Positions 47,336 to 60,132 of a stretch of DNA of 64,000 nt are shown here, piece after piece. The number at the start of each line of letters is the position of its first letter. Position 1 is the stretch's first letter. Source of the DNA: Nissolia schottii. Taxonomy: Eukaryota > Streptophyta > Magnoliopsida > Fabales > Fabaceae. The DNA is taken from the NCBI GenBank assembly GCA_003254905.1, contig QANU01005381.1, positions 1,986 to 65,985 of the forward strand, given 5' to 3'. The translations under genes and the position numbers were made by a program. The notes beneath the pieces were generated by a model. That model was not told the origin of the DNA and ran no database searches. It worked only from the letters and a program-made list of their open reading frames with translations.

Positions 47336-49978
47336 CTGATTCACATCTACGAGGGTTTTGCAACAATCGGCAGTTGCAGAATTGTTGTTGTTGATGGTGG
47401 TAGCGTGTACAGGGGGTTGGTCTAAAGATGGTTGTGGGGTGGGCATTAAGGGTTAGAAGTTTTTGGTGGGGGTTTGGAAAGTTATAGTAGATGAATGAGG
47501 TGGTGTAGAGGGTTGGAGTGACCATGTAGACACGGGAGCGATTGATTCATTGACATCATGGTCCAATCTTGGAGTCCATAATGTCAATGGGGCTGGTTGT
47601 GTTTCCGCACTAAGATGCAGGTCAAAGCTTGGTGCATCCAACCCCCCAATTTATAGCATGGAGGACGGTTTCATCCGTGTTGGATTCAGGTCCGTTCCCC
47701 CTTCAGCACCCTCAAATGTTGTAGCCTCATTGACCCTGTTACAACAAACATGAACAAATAAGTATAACAGACACGAGACCTAACCATCAAAGAATATGAG
47801 ACATAAGGCATATACTACATCAGACCTAACGTTTATTTAAAATGAGACAACCATTTTGTTACACTAGACCTAACGGACATACAACAACAGAGCTAACAGA
47901 ACAATGATATTAGACCTAACCACTAAACAGCATTAGACATGAAACTTTCATTACAAGAAACCTAACCTCTATTCAAAGCGAGACACAACCACATCTACTA
48001 CATGAAACATAACAAATTATGAATGAAGAACATAACTAATAAAATAAGTATATAATAACATGAGACCTAACAGAAAGACAATAACATAGCTAACAGGATA
48101 ACGACATCAGACCTAACCACTAAACAACATGAGACATAATACATCCACTAGAGAAGACCTAACCAATATTTAAAATGAGACACGACCAATTCTATTACGC
48201 TAGACATAACAAAATATGAAGAACATACATTTATAAAATAAGCTTAGCCAACATCCCCCACTTTTGGCATGGCTTCTGTCGGCTCCTCTACAATCGGAGA
48301 CCTCGGCGGCATGGCTTCTGCCAGCTCCTCCACGATCGGGGACCTCGACCTATTTTGAGGCTCCCATGCATCCCCCACATCATCCCATCATCAATCCCAG
48401 CAACCTCACCTCCCACATTAACCCTTGCACATCATCCACTTGTAGCTCCCCCATATCTTTGTTTTGCTTTTTTCCCCTTTGATTTTTTTGGGGGAGTAGG
48501 CTCATCATCAGAATTGACATCATTAAGATGTAGTTCCTCATCTGATTTAGCCTCATCAACAAAGGCTAATTCCTTTGTTGCTTCTCTCTTCTTTCTCTTG
48601 GTGACGTTTCGCACGTCACCAACAATGTTTATGAGAAGCCCCTAAAACCAAAAAAATAAGAAAAATAAAATAAAAATCATTAGTTATGAATAAAAAATTA
48701 TAAAATACAAAAAAAGGAATTACATCATGTGAAACTCACCGTTTCCCGGGTCTTTTCATCACTTAGAAAAATGTCTACTAGATCAGACGTCCAGTAGACG
48801 ATCTACGAGCTGGTGTTGTCCGAGTTATTCTACTCCTTGAAGTGGGTCACTTACAAGTACAACAGTTGAAATGTAAGAGACATTAACATAAATTTCATGA
48901 TCACATTTTGTGTAAACAGACATACCAAATAAAACAAGAAGACACAACAGTATAATGCAGAAAGACACAACCAACTAGTAAACATAGACCTAACCGTGAC
49001 AAAGTATGAGACACAACCACTTCAAGCACAGAGATAGAACTATTTCATGCATTTGGGCATAACAGCGACAGGATAATAGGCTAATATCTACAAGAGACAC
49101 AACCATTGAAATGTAACATTAAGAATAACATACATGTAGAACATACATGCAAACCTTGCAATTCTTGACTACACCTCTGTGGTAGTCCTTTATGCCATCC
49201 AACAGGAAGTCGTGGATGAAGGCCGACCAGTTGTATATCAAAGGGTTTGACACATCAACAATGGTCCGGAGGTGGTCAGTTGACACCTTGTGTGTCATTG
49301 TTGGGCATAGAAATGCCTTGACCAGGAGGAGCAGGTATGCCCTCTTGAATTTGTCCCCAGTTATTCCCTTACTTATTTCTAATTATAGGGCGGGGACAGT
49401 CTTATTTTTGTATGGGGCCATCACAGACCTTGCCTTTTCAGAATCAATTTGTGGGAGGGACATACCTGTTGCACAACTAAGACAAAGGATTATTTTAATA
49501 AAATAAGCAGTACACAAAATAAACAAACAAAACCAAATAAAATCATACATGTTGCTGGCAGCCCTAGTGCAACCCCTATGTAGTTTTTTCGACCTTTGAT
49601 TTTGTCATTATTTGGCACATCCATGGTGTTTGTAGCGAACTCATAGTGTTTGACTAGCTGATGCACCAGCGGATGGTTGACAGCAACCTTTGGGACTTGG
49701 AGCTTTGCCCCAAATCCCATTTCTTGGACTATCTTCTTTTGTGCAGCGGTGAGTAATTCCGCCACAACATGCAATTTTATCACTGAGCACTTTGACTCGA
49801 TTATGCACTGCATGCAACAAAAACAACCAAGTTAGTTATCATGTCTTATATTTATGTAAGATGATACACTTTCTAGTCCAAACAGATCATACTTTTTTTT
49901 GTTATAATCTGCCATGGACAATTCAAATATGGTGGGTGCCGCCTTCTTGGGGGCTGAAGTTGAGTTCTTGGGTGTCAT
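47336..49978 (-). pseudogene. MULE second gene, Ulp1-associated plant-mobile-domain type, decayed
   Basis: The gene reads leftward from an ATG at 49978 (MTPKNSTSAPKKAAPTIFEL). Exons visible in order are: about 49905-49978; 49555-49810 (LTAAQKKIVQEMGFGAKLQV, GVALGLPAT); 49158-49482 (FKRAYLLLLVKAFLCPT, YNWSAFIHDFLLDGI); about 48745-48850; 48250-48643 (basic then acidic, KRKKREATKE, NSDDEPTPPKKSKG); and 47450-47745 (Pro/Ser/Thr-rich). The MGFG...GLP pattern followed by an FLCPT helix matches the N-terminal domain found with Ulp1-like proteases in plant MULEs. The Ulp1 domain is not present; the METTL5 fragment stands in its place. Splice sites are mostly kept, with a few in-frame stops. The long introns hold AGACCTAACC-type arrays. 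Confidence 0.55.
47760..48240 (-). repeat. Motif-rich intron (AGACCTAAC / GAGACACAACC words)
   Basis: Contains about 15-20 spaced copies of AGACCTAACC, AGACATAAC or AGACACAACC. On the strand of the host gene these read GGTTAGGTCT and similar. Confidence 0.8.
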
Positions 49979-50305
49979 AGCTCTGCAACATGATAAAATT
50001 ACACATTAGCAAATATAACATAGAAAGACATAACTACAAGACACAACCAGACATGACCAAATAAAACTGGAAGACACAACAATATAATGCTGAAAGACAT
50101 AACCAACTAGTAAACACAGACCTAACCATCACAAAATACGAGACACAACATTTCCATATTGTGTAGACATAACCATACACTCTGCATAGCCATATACAAC
50201 TATTTAATTGAGAAACCCACAAATTAGTGTACATAACGTAGAAAAACCTAACCAGTTTTCTATCATAAGATCTAACCATAGAGTGTTACAACAAACTCAC
50301 CAACA

Positions 50306-50666
50306 CCAGACACAACCGTAGTAGAGAACGAGACACAACCATTTATTTTACTAAGACACAACCTTTTTCATATTTTAGACACAATCATTTATTTTATTCA
50401 GACACAACCACTTGTTTTACTTAGACACAACCTTTTTCATATTTTTGACACAATCATTTATTTTACTCAGACATAACATTTTTCATATTTTAGACACAAT
50501 ACCATTTATTTTACTCAAACATAACCACTTGTTTTACTCGGACACAACCTTTTTCATATTTTAGACGCAACCATTTATTTTACTCATACACAACTTTTTT
50601 CATTTTTAGACACAACCGATCATAAAGTGGGACATAACTTTCTTAAATAACAAGACATAACCATTA
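50306..50666 (-). repeat. Dense tandem array of the AGACACAACC motif
   Basis: AGACACAACC(A/T)TTT occurs about every 22-25 bases, alternating between a CATTTATTTTACTC spacer and a TTTTTCATATTTT spacer, giving a dimeric unit of about 45-50 bp. It lies in the leader or first intron of the leftward gene. Confidence 0.85.
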
Positions 50667-51125
50667 TTTAGCCGAACAAAAGAGAGAAGAAAAAAATAGG
50701 TTTTTATCGAAAACAAAAATAGGAAAAAGAAAGACAGGCAGAGTTTTTCTTTCGATGATTAACTTGAAAAAAGAAAACAAACTAATAAGGGTTAGGTCTT
50801 ACTAGTAGTTATGAAAAAGCCTTGCAATGGAAGAGTTGAAAAATGTGGTTGTAGAAGAAGGAAGAAGAAAAAGCAGTGACTGAGAGGAAGACGAGATGAT
50901 GGTGTTCGTGGGATGAAGATGAGAGGGTTATGTCGTGAGAGAAGAAAGGTTTTCGCGTTTCTCTATGAAATGTGAACGATTGACGTGCTGAGGGATTTAA
51001 TGAGAGAATGTGTGACACAGACACATTTTAAGAGAGTGGGACATGTTTTTTCGTTTTGTTGGGACCGAGGCGCCTTGGGTAGTTATTGCCTTCGGTGTGC
51101 ACCGAGTGTGCAATAACCTGGTGTG

Positions 51126-51613
51126 CAATAATCACAGTTCATATTTTTTTTAATGTTTAAGCCATATGTATTCTCTTATTAAAGGTAATGCTATAGGTGT
51201 GTTCCAAAATCATTTGGACAACATAATTTTTTCATTCTAAATTTTAACACAATTGCATATTCTATTCAAACTCAAGACCTTTGACTTTTGACAATAATTA
51301 AATACGACATTACTTCTTAAGTAAATATACAATAAACTTATCTTAAATTAAGCTCATGTAATATGTAAACGTTTCAATATTTATTTTCACACACATTTAT
51401 TTATATATATATATATTACATTTACATTTAATTCACTATCTTCATATCTCCGTCGATAAATACTTACATGCTTATATAGAATATTTAATGTGTTTCATAA
51501 ACATTGTTAACTTCTAATTTCTACATTTTTATTATATTTTTTTAAACACTTAACATTTAAATTAATTATTAATAATATTTATAAAACACACATTAAATGT
51601 CCTTTATGATAAA
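51126..51613. other. AT-rich spacer
   Basis: No gene or named repeat recognised. Confidence 0.5.
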
Positions 51614-51901
51614 GTACTCATTCCGTTCCAAATTATATATCATTTTGACTAAATGCATTAGTATTAAAAAACTTAAAATTTAAAATAGTTTAAGTAATAA
51701 TTTAATTAAATCACCCTTCTTTAAGTGCTTTATGATGTAAAAAAAATAGAAAATATTAAGAAATTATTTTTAATAATTCAATAAATTAAAAAAAATGTTT
51801 AAAAAATCAAGAATAAATTTTACATAAAAATATGATAATGGTAAATAATTTATGACAATTTTTTTTAATTAAAGTGATAAATAATTTTGGAGGAACGAAT
51901 A
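51614..51901. mobile_element. Stowaway-like MITE
   Basis: Starts TACTCATTCCGTTCCAAAT and ends TTTTGGAGGAACGAATA, imperfect inverted repeats related to the CTCCCTCCGTTCC ends of Stowaway elements. About 288 bp, AT-rich and non-coding. Confidence 0.65.
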
Positions 51902-52651
51902 TTTCTCATCTCAAACCCTCTCCTACGATGTGTGCATATTGTTCCCAGTGCTGGCATTTGTCCTTCTAATTATCTTTTCTTCAGAGTGAGTGCGTGTGTG
52001 TCTCTCTGTGCACAGTTCTGCACCCACCCAGTAGTAGTACTGCTCTGCTCTGCTGCCACACGCTTGGGTGTGGATCCACTCACTCACTCATTCACGGCTT
52101 TTACTTCCAAAAAATCACATCCATCCATCATAGCATCATATTATGCAGAGTCCTTTCCTTTACTACAAAATATAATATAAACCCCCCCCCCCCCACACTC
52201 CCTCACACTTAATTCGGCCGTATTAGGCCCAGTTGTTCCTTTGCTTTTCTCCCATTTCTCAAGTTATCTCACATTCTCACCTATTTGAATTGTCCTTTTC
52301 ACACATTTATTTTCTTCTTCTCCTCTCTCTCATTCCGATATTCGGACAGTAATTACATAAAAAAAGATGTACTGAAAACTGAAAGTTCATTATATATAGA
52401 CAATTAAATATATGTATAATTTGGAAATTTATTTTCTTTGCCCACTCAGGTACAAATTATAAGAAATCTTTTTATTATTGTCACCATTTAGAGTCAATTG
52501 ATGTACAAATCAAATTTAATGCAACAGTGTTATCTTTATCAAGTTAATGAAAAGTTGAATTTCAATATAACTTCATATAATTGGATTAAGAAGTTCTTTG
52601 GTGGTACTGAAACTGGTGAAATATATACATACATATATATATATATATATA
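51902..52651. other. Intergenic, no gene seen
   Basis: Less AT-rich near 51920-52220, with a run of about 14 C at 52182-52195. No recognisable protein. Confidence 0.5.
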
Positions 52652-52723
52652 NNNNNNNNNNNNNNNNNNNNNNNNNNNNNNNNNNNNNNNNNNNNNNNNN
52701 NNNNNNNNNNNNNNNNNNNNNNN
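52652..52723. other. Assembly gap (72 N)
   Basis: Run of N between a TA repeat and a T run. Confidence 1.
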
Positions 52724-54140
52724 TTTTTTTTTTTTGCGCACAATGTGCTTGTGGTGCTGATCACCCGGAAGTTGTAGTTTTCTCCTCCTTCTTTTAGGCT
52801 TATGGTCCCCCGATGAAATTCCAAATAAAGGTTATTAGTCTTATGGGGTGATATGATTTTATTATTATAAATATTATTGTCTCACTTAGAGTAGATGATA
52901 GGATGTATTGTTTATGCTTAATTTTTTATGCATTTTTTGGTTCATCATTCACGAAGGGAGTTGAAAGAGATTGAGAAGTTATTAAAGACGATTGAGTTAC
53001 TATTGAATATTTGGACCATTATGATGGCTTATAGCAGCTATTGAGATCATACAATTATGACTTTGATTAGCTTTTACATGAGGGTCATGGGTATGCGATG
53101 GGTAAACGAGATGTTAAATTTTAGATGGACCACAAGCCCTCCTACTCTAAGCTTAAAGAGTGCAGGAGCAAATAAAGTGAAACGGTCCAATAATAAGAAG
53201 AGATTGTCAAATATGATTGACAAAGTTAATAAGGGTATCTCAAAATGATGCGAATTCGATTTTTGCTATAGATATGTGGGTCATTAGTGGGCGATTTTGT
53301 AAGTACTTATATAAGTGCTCAAAGAGTCGATACGTATCTTCTTTTATACTCTAAATTCATAACAATTAAACTCTAATAAAAAAAAATGGGGTGAACTCAG
53401 GGTATTAACTGTCAATAATAATGACTAATCCCTTCGCAATAATTGAGCTGAATAGAGTGCTGACTATAAAATATTTTTCATTCCAATAAATAAGAAGTAA
53501 ATTTACACCACATGATTAAAGAAAAAGGTGAACTACCATTCTCATGTTCAACTCTAACTAACAAAAATTGAAACTCAACGCTTGCAGTATAATTGATACT
53601 GATTTGGTGTTTGCTTTCATATCATTTATAATCATAATTGTTATGCATATTTTTTATGTAAGCAGAGGGCTAACTAATAGCATAAACCTAAGGACAATTT
53701 ACTTCCATCAAATCATCGACTGGCAGCTTATAGTAGCTAAATTCCAAAGAATGCGCTAATCATTCATCACCCATTAATCACCTAAAGAAAAATGCTAAAC
53801 AACAGGAAATGGTGATTTCATGAGTTATCGCACGAATCAGTAGTCAGTACGCATTATATTTCATTCGTTATATATATATAGGTTTCTCCTTTGCTACTTA
53901 TCCAATTCTATAAATATTGATACGCTGTTCACGTGTCATTAAATAGTTGGTTAATAAATTAAAAAATTAATTATTTTTTAAAAATTTAAAATAAAAATAA
54001 CCTACAATGTCCTTAACAACTAATAATTTTGATCAGAATATTGGTATCCCATATTATGAGTAAGGTACTGGAGCAACTCTTATGTATATATATATATAAT
54101 TTCTTTTTTTCAGCTATCGCTACTTATTTCTTTCTTTAAA
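52724..54140. other. Intergenic, possible worn coding traces
   Basis: A plus-strand frame at 53057-53248 ends KRSNNKKRLSNMIDKVNKGI, basic but not recognised. Otherwise AT-rich with nothing assignable. Confidence 0.4.
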
Positions 54141-54290
54141 CACTACTAGAAAAACGATTTATTGTGGCAAAAATTTGTGATATATTCTATTCCGTCGTAA
54201 ATTTGTGGTGGAAGACATCATTTTGCAACAAAATTTACAGCAAAGATATTTGCTACAGAATTTGCATCGAAATTTGCAATCCTTCATACC
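54141..54290 (+). mobile_element. CACTA-type terminal fragment
   Basis: Starts CACTACTAGAAAAACG, a classic CACTA end, followed by subterminal words such as TTTGTGG, CCGTCGTAAATTTGTGG and GCATCGAAATTTGC. The other end was not found. Confidence 0.65.
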
Positions 54291-55148
54291 ATATATCAAT
54301 CGTGTTGTCTAAAAGAACAAGCTGCAATTAGTTAATCAAGAGTTATTTATCCTAAAAAATAATGAATTAATTATGCCATAAAATTATAAAATAATTGTAT
54401 ATTACTAAAAGTAGAATTATTGTAATAATTTTTTTCAGAGCACTTATCAAGAACAAGCTGCAATTTTTTTTTTAAAAAAAAGGTAAAAACAGCTCATTCC
54501 AAAGAAAAATTGAAAATAACATCACGTTATTATGTATGATAAAAATTTTAATGTTTAAATCTTGACTGTTTAGGGTTTTTATCGTATATTTTCAATGGCC
54601 ACTAGCATAGCCATTTTTGTAATATAGAGAAGCGGCTTTTTTTGGGTGCACTATATGGGGAAGCTGTTTAAATATTAAAAAAAAAAGTACTATAATTTTA
54701 AAAATATTTCATCCATACAATTAAACACACAACATATAGAATTTTTTTTTGTCTAAACGTAGCCCAAACATACGGCTCATTAGATTTTGAGACAACTATA
54801 CATAAACTTGTCTCCTATTTAAGATGGTTGTGTGAAGCTACCTAGCTAGCTATATTGCATTGCATAAATGGCATTTTCAACTTTGTGTCGTGGCTATGAT
54901 TCTCTCAAAATTGGAGGAAAAAAAATCTTATAATTTTCGATCATATTACTTCTTAAAAAAGGGTTACCTTCTTCATTAGATAAAAAAATGTTTTGCCTTA
55001 CAATATAGATTTATAAATTATAGTTAGTTTCTTTTCGTGTTCTAACGAAAGGGAGCAATGTTTAGATTAAATGGACAGTTATGCTAACTGTACGAATTTA
55101 ATTAAGGACAAATAAGATTAATTATGAAATGTTAGATCTCTCATCTCA

Positions 55149-55184
<36 letters not shown>

Positions 55185-56082
55185 CGCAGATCTAAGAGGA
55201 AGGGCAATAGATGATGTATGGTGGAGTATGGACCCCTTTGGCATGCCATAGAGAGGAAGAGGGTACATCTCAATGACGAAAGAGAATTAGATGAATAGTT
55301 TAACAATAGGGACATTGCATACATATACGGTACCCCTGCTGAATGATTTTCTCTGACCCCCTTTACCCCTGCGCCATAACATCAAAACTTGAAAAAACTA
55401 AGCATCTTTATAATGTATAGATAATAATCCAATATGCCAAGCAGGTTCAAACACTAATATAAGTTTGCATGCAGAGATTTATAGTATTGCTGTAGCTTGG
55501 GGGCCTCACTAATTGTCTTGTGCTGGTAACATTTACCATATGAGTACCAAATATGATGAGTAGCTGAATAGACCTTACATTGCGCAAGCCTGTCTCTGCC
55601 CTTATACATGTGCTTGCGACCGTAGTCTTCAGTTTTCACACTTATATCATTATGACATAATAATATACATGTGTACGTAAATAAATATATAGAGCAAAAA
55701 AGAAAGAGAGAAAAAAATGGAGTGAATTCACATCATAATTTATCTATTATTTATCTGTACTGATTGGCCAAAATTTGGGTTAGGGAAAAGACTTGTCCTA
55801 ATTTAGGGAATTAGGGTTGCTTGTATTTATGCAATGGAGTCCGGATTCATAATGGCAAAAAAGTTGATCATGGTATCTGAACTTCATTATTAGTAAGATT
55901 GACTAATCAAATTCGAGATACTTTAATAGTTTTTTTTATATAGATTTTTTTCTTCTCCAAATTTTGAACTCAAAACCCTTTAAAAAGTAGACGAGTTTAC
56001 CTACTACTGCACCAAAGTTGTATATTGGTGTTCAGAATAATCAATCTAGTTGTTTTTATCTATGAATATTATCATCATAGTT
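54291..56082. other. Intergenic, no gene seen
   Basis: AT-rich. AGAACAAGCTGCAATT is repeated at about 54318 and 54450. A TA microsatellite with a GCGCGC tail lies at 55150-55188. Confidence 0.5.
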
Positions 56083-56955
56083 ATAAAACTCAGACCGGCT
56101 CGACCGACACGGAACCCGGTGACCCAGCCATGAGACCGGGCCAGTTATCTCATTAGATCGACTATGTTTCAAACCCAGCTTGACCCGGTTTGACCTGACG
56201 TGTTTCATAAAACCCGGTGACGTCATTTTTTAAAAAAAAAGCAAAATCATGTGGTTTAGTAAAGGAAAAAAATGACATTGCTTTCTCAATTGAATTTGCT
56301 TATTCTCTTACAATTTGAGATCCTAGTGCACCAATTTGGTTACGAATTTCAATTTCTTCATTTGTTGGAATTGATTTCAATTTAGATACTAATCAAAATT
56401 TTATGATTATTTTCTTTTTAGCTTATCTATGGGCGGCTTTGGCTACGCTCGATGGTGAAGATCAATGAGGACCTGCACGTGAGGCTTTTCCAACAATGAG
56501 AGGTCTCTCTTCGATCCCGACACCGATAAAGCCACTTTTTCAACTCTCCAAACTCCCTTTGTTTGTATTCTTCAAGGGTTTTATTTATTTATTTCCCCTT
56601 TTTCCCATTGTCCCCCTCCCATCCATCCCAGGATCATACAAGCCTTTTTCAACCCCGTTTGATTTCGTCATCTATTAGCCTGTTACCCATGTGGCCTACC
56701 CTAAGTTTAGTTTGATATGATCATGATGCAACCAACAAAAGTGTTTGTGTGATATGAAATTTGAAATTTGAATATTTTTACGTATTTTTGAAGTCATTTT
56801 ATATTATGATGGATGTTTAAATAAATGCATATTATTTATGTTAGTTTTTTAATTTTTTAGGTTATATAGACTTAGTGATCCACTAGTTGAACCAATGACC
56901 TAATGACCCAGTGGGTAGCCGGGCCAAGTCCTGCGCTAGGTTGTATAACATTGAT
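56083..56955. mobile_element. TIR element with ACCCGGT-rich ends (non-autonomous)
   Basis: The left end AGTTATAAAACTCAGACCGG and the complement of the right end (TGTTATACAACCTAGCG) are weak inverted repeats. The first 130 bases are packed with CCCGGT, GACCCGG and GACCGG words, and the right end has CCGGGCC, GACCCAG and ATGACC words. No transposase was seen. Confidence 0.5.
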
Positions 56956-59900
56956 TATTATATTATTATTAGGTGTATAGAGATAACGTATCCCAATATA
57001 TAGCTGTATTTCCCTGATCAAACATGAACTTAATTTGGAAAAATAGATGTCTAATATGCAGAAAAGCGAATCTGAAAAGGCTAGTGTTTGCGAGGGAGTG
57101 AGTGAGACTGTGACCAGTGACCAGTGAGGAGGGTGCCACTCTGCAAAAACAATAAGGTCATTACAATTCAAGTATTCAAATTCAACCCTAATTAGGTAGC
57201 TTTGTCCCCAGTCTCACAGTCACAGTGAGTCAGTGGGAAACCCTAAAAAGCCTAAGAGGACTCCCCCTAGCTACCACTGTTGTCTGTGACAAAGTATTTT
57301 TAAAAGTGCAGAGATAAAATAAAAATAAAAAAATGGTTCCATGAAGGAAGGGCAGATGAACATGCGGACAAGGGGCTCCAGCCTGCACTGCTGTCCGGCT
57401 AATGTCCCCACAACTACTCCCCCCCCCCCCTCTTTTCAATTGCCTATTTCGTTGTTATTTTTTACTGTCCCAAAGTTTGAATGATTTTCTTCTCTTCTCA
57501 GTTCATATATATAACCATGCAGGCTTTTTTCCTTTTCTTTTTCATTTTCATTTTTTGCCTCTCTCTCTCTCTGATGTCATGGACGTGTGTATAATTGAAT
57601 CCTATGGCAGGCCCCCCACGGAGCTGCCTACTCTTCTCCATTTTCATCATGAGGCTAACTGATCCAATATGCTCTTAATTTGATTCTCTTTTGCTTAGGT
57701 TTAGCTTTATTTTTGTTACTCCACATTTAGCCGCAACAATTAGATGTTAAACAAACTTTACTTTTATAAAGCATTCGGAAGACTTTATCTGCTCTTGGCC
57801 ATATTTTCTTTCCCTATTTAATTTACTCTCGTGTAGTTATTACCACATTTAAACATACAGTTATCATGTAATTACAATATGGTTTTAACATTCAACATTC
57901 ACATTTAAATATATTCATTGACAGACATAAAGTCACCAACCCAGTAATAAATAATAAATGGCTTGTCAATATTGAAGTAGCATGACCACGAGGAATTTAA
58001 CCAAGCACTTTTGTCAATATTGTATGATCCTACTGATTGAAGCCAACCTTCTTTGTCACAATTGTTTGATATTAATCTTTCTAATCAACCAAGGACCATT
58101 GCTATATACATGTGGCAAATTTTGAGTGAAAATAAAAATAATTCTGGAATGAAAAAAAAAGAAGGAAATATCCATCCCATAAAATGTGATTTAATTCGGT
58201 TAACAAATCTCACATAAAATTTGGATTGGGCATATTTACTTATTGTGAAATAATTATTAAAAACTTGCATTACTGAAAATAATATTAAAGATTGGCCATC
58301 AAATTATTCACATAAATAGAGTTTAATTTCAATTCACTGAACAAAAAAATAAAACTAAAAAATTAAGTGGTTTGACAATTGTCTTGAATTTCAATCTTGT
58401 AGTTGTAAATGTTAAACATTGAACGAGTTAAAGGGCACGAAAAATATAAGAAATAGACAGAGAACAGAAAAATAATGATGTTATGTTATCAGAGTTATGT
58501 TTACAATGGAGGGTGAGCCTATTTATAAGCTGAAAACCTAACGGCCAAAAGACAAATTACAATCAATCAAATATTTAAAAGATTATAATTAAATCAAATC
58601 AATCAAATCAAATCATTTAAAATCATTAACATAAATTATTCTTAAAAGTAAAAAATTAATACTTATAGAGTTTTATTCTATGTGAACCAACTTGAGTCGA
58701 ATTAGAATAGATGGACTCCGAACATACCAGCACAAGTTTTGGTTCAATCCCTCCCTCCAAACACACACTTAAAACAGCACCGAGAAAACAACTTGATACA
58801 ATTTTGAAGAACTGCACTGCCGTGTGCTGTGTGCTGTGTGTGCACAACAGAAACTCTTTCTGCAACATTGATGAATAATGCTCCACCACGTGAGACAGCA
58901 CATGTTCTCTCCGTCTGCCTTAAATTTTGGCATAAAGAAACATGCCAATTATGTGAAAGCCCTGTTTTGGGGGAGAAAACTTAGTTACACATGAAGAGGC
59001 TCAGCGATACTCATGATACAGATATCAAGTATATACAGATGAAAAAAAATTATTAGATCCTCGTTGAATGTTTGACAGAACTGTGCTCTGAATAACCTAT
59101 ATTTAAATTTTGCAGTTAAAAAGCTCATAGTTCGATTTTGGGTGGGTTCGGTCCATCTATCTGTATTTGGTGTGCACTGGCCAACTTGTTCCTTCTGTCG
59201 GTCGGTGATGCGCTTTTGGCCTTAATTGGTTAAATCATGCTTTCGATGCTGTTACTTTAAAAAAATTAGAGTGGTAGAAGCAAGTTCATGCTCTAATACC
59301 ATTTGAAGAACCATCTCTCCTAAAAAAATAGATTGATGAAAGAAGTCAATTTTAATAATTTTTTATTATATCTCTTTACTTGTGTACTATTGTCTATTAT
59401 TTCAAGCTGCAGTACTGTCACTATATGTGAGTGACGAAAGAAGAATTCTACTTATGTGGAGTGTAAGTTAATGCAACGTTAAGAATATTTGCACATGAAA
59501 AAAATTATTGTAAGAACACGAAGTATTAAGTAAATTATGTTCTATCCAATAAAAAGAGTGACATTTTAATTTAAGTTATTACTAGGACCTACACCTTTAT
59601 CTTAGAATTCACTCTATGCAACACAATCGATCTTGGTGCTCGCAATAATTTCTCATGCCGGTGGGGTAAATTGGTAGGGCCTTGGATTAAGAAACTGACA
59701 CCCTAGTACGGAACTCAGGGTTAATTACTAAATACAAAAAATCACCACGAGGAGATTGGAAAGCTGGGGAAGGGGATATGCATATTGGTGGGAATCAAGC
59801 AAGTGAAAGATGTGACTTTTGAAATATTGTCAACTAGTGGCTTGGTTTATACATGGCATTTTATAATATGGACGCGTTTCATATGTAACAATCCCTTTCG

Positions 59901-60073
59901 TTTACCACTATGACTGTGCATGGTGGTCGTGTTCTTTTTTCTTTTCCTCTTCACATTCTATTTTTGAAACTTCTTGCCAGTGATGGTAAATTTTGTTATC
60001 ATCCTAACTTGGCACGCCTGAATGCCTGAACAAGAAGAAATGATGTTGAGGCTTTTCATGAGTACATCCTGAG

Positions 60074-60076
<3 letters not shown>
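56956..60076. other. Intergenic, no gene seen
   Basis: Contains a local duplication GTGACCAGTGACCAGTGA (about 57110), C runs (57420-57430) and a CT microsatellite (57560-57572). No gene or tRNA could be supported. Confidence 0.5.
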
Positions 60077-60117
<41 letters not shown>

Positions 60118-60132
60118 NATATATATATATAT
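60077..60132. repeat. TA microsatellite with a single N
   Basis: About 27 TA units, with an N at 60118 that probably hides an unresolved length. Confidence 0.95.

Larger units (their letters stand above)
43190..51125. mobile_element. Composite Mutator-like element with two convergent genes and a captured METTL5 fragment
   Basis: The proposed ends are ATTATTCTTGCACATCCAG near 43183-43201 and the complement of the right end, ATTATTGCACACCAGGTTAT, near 51117-51136. They are similar but imperfect, and no target duplication was found. Inside, a FAR1-type transposase gene reads rightward and a plant-mobile-domain gene reads leftward, the layout of MuDR. Introns of both hold many GGTTAGGTCT / GGTTGTGTCT words. 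A CACTA-type end (45912) and a two-exon METTL5 fragment (46780-47335) lie between. Both genes carry stops, so this copy is probably dead. Confidence 0.6.

Noticed and set aside
47177-47446. METTL5 match as an intact host gene
   Set aside because: Only the SAM-binding middle is present. The catalytic NPPF motif and both ends are missing, and it lies inside a mobile element.
50306-50666. AGACACAACC array as a CRISPR or telomeric repeat
   Set aside because: The spacers themselves repeat, the unit is not telomeric (CCCTAAA), and the setting is a plant transposon.
52498-52824. Frames on both strands crossing the 72-N gap
   Set aside because: They consist of TA repeat plus unknown bases and are not evidence for a protein.
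59650-59720. Possible tRNA-like sequence (GGTAAATTGGTAGGGCCTTGG)
   Set aside because: No acceptor stem, anticodon arm or B box could be folded, so no tRNA is called.
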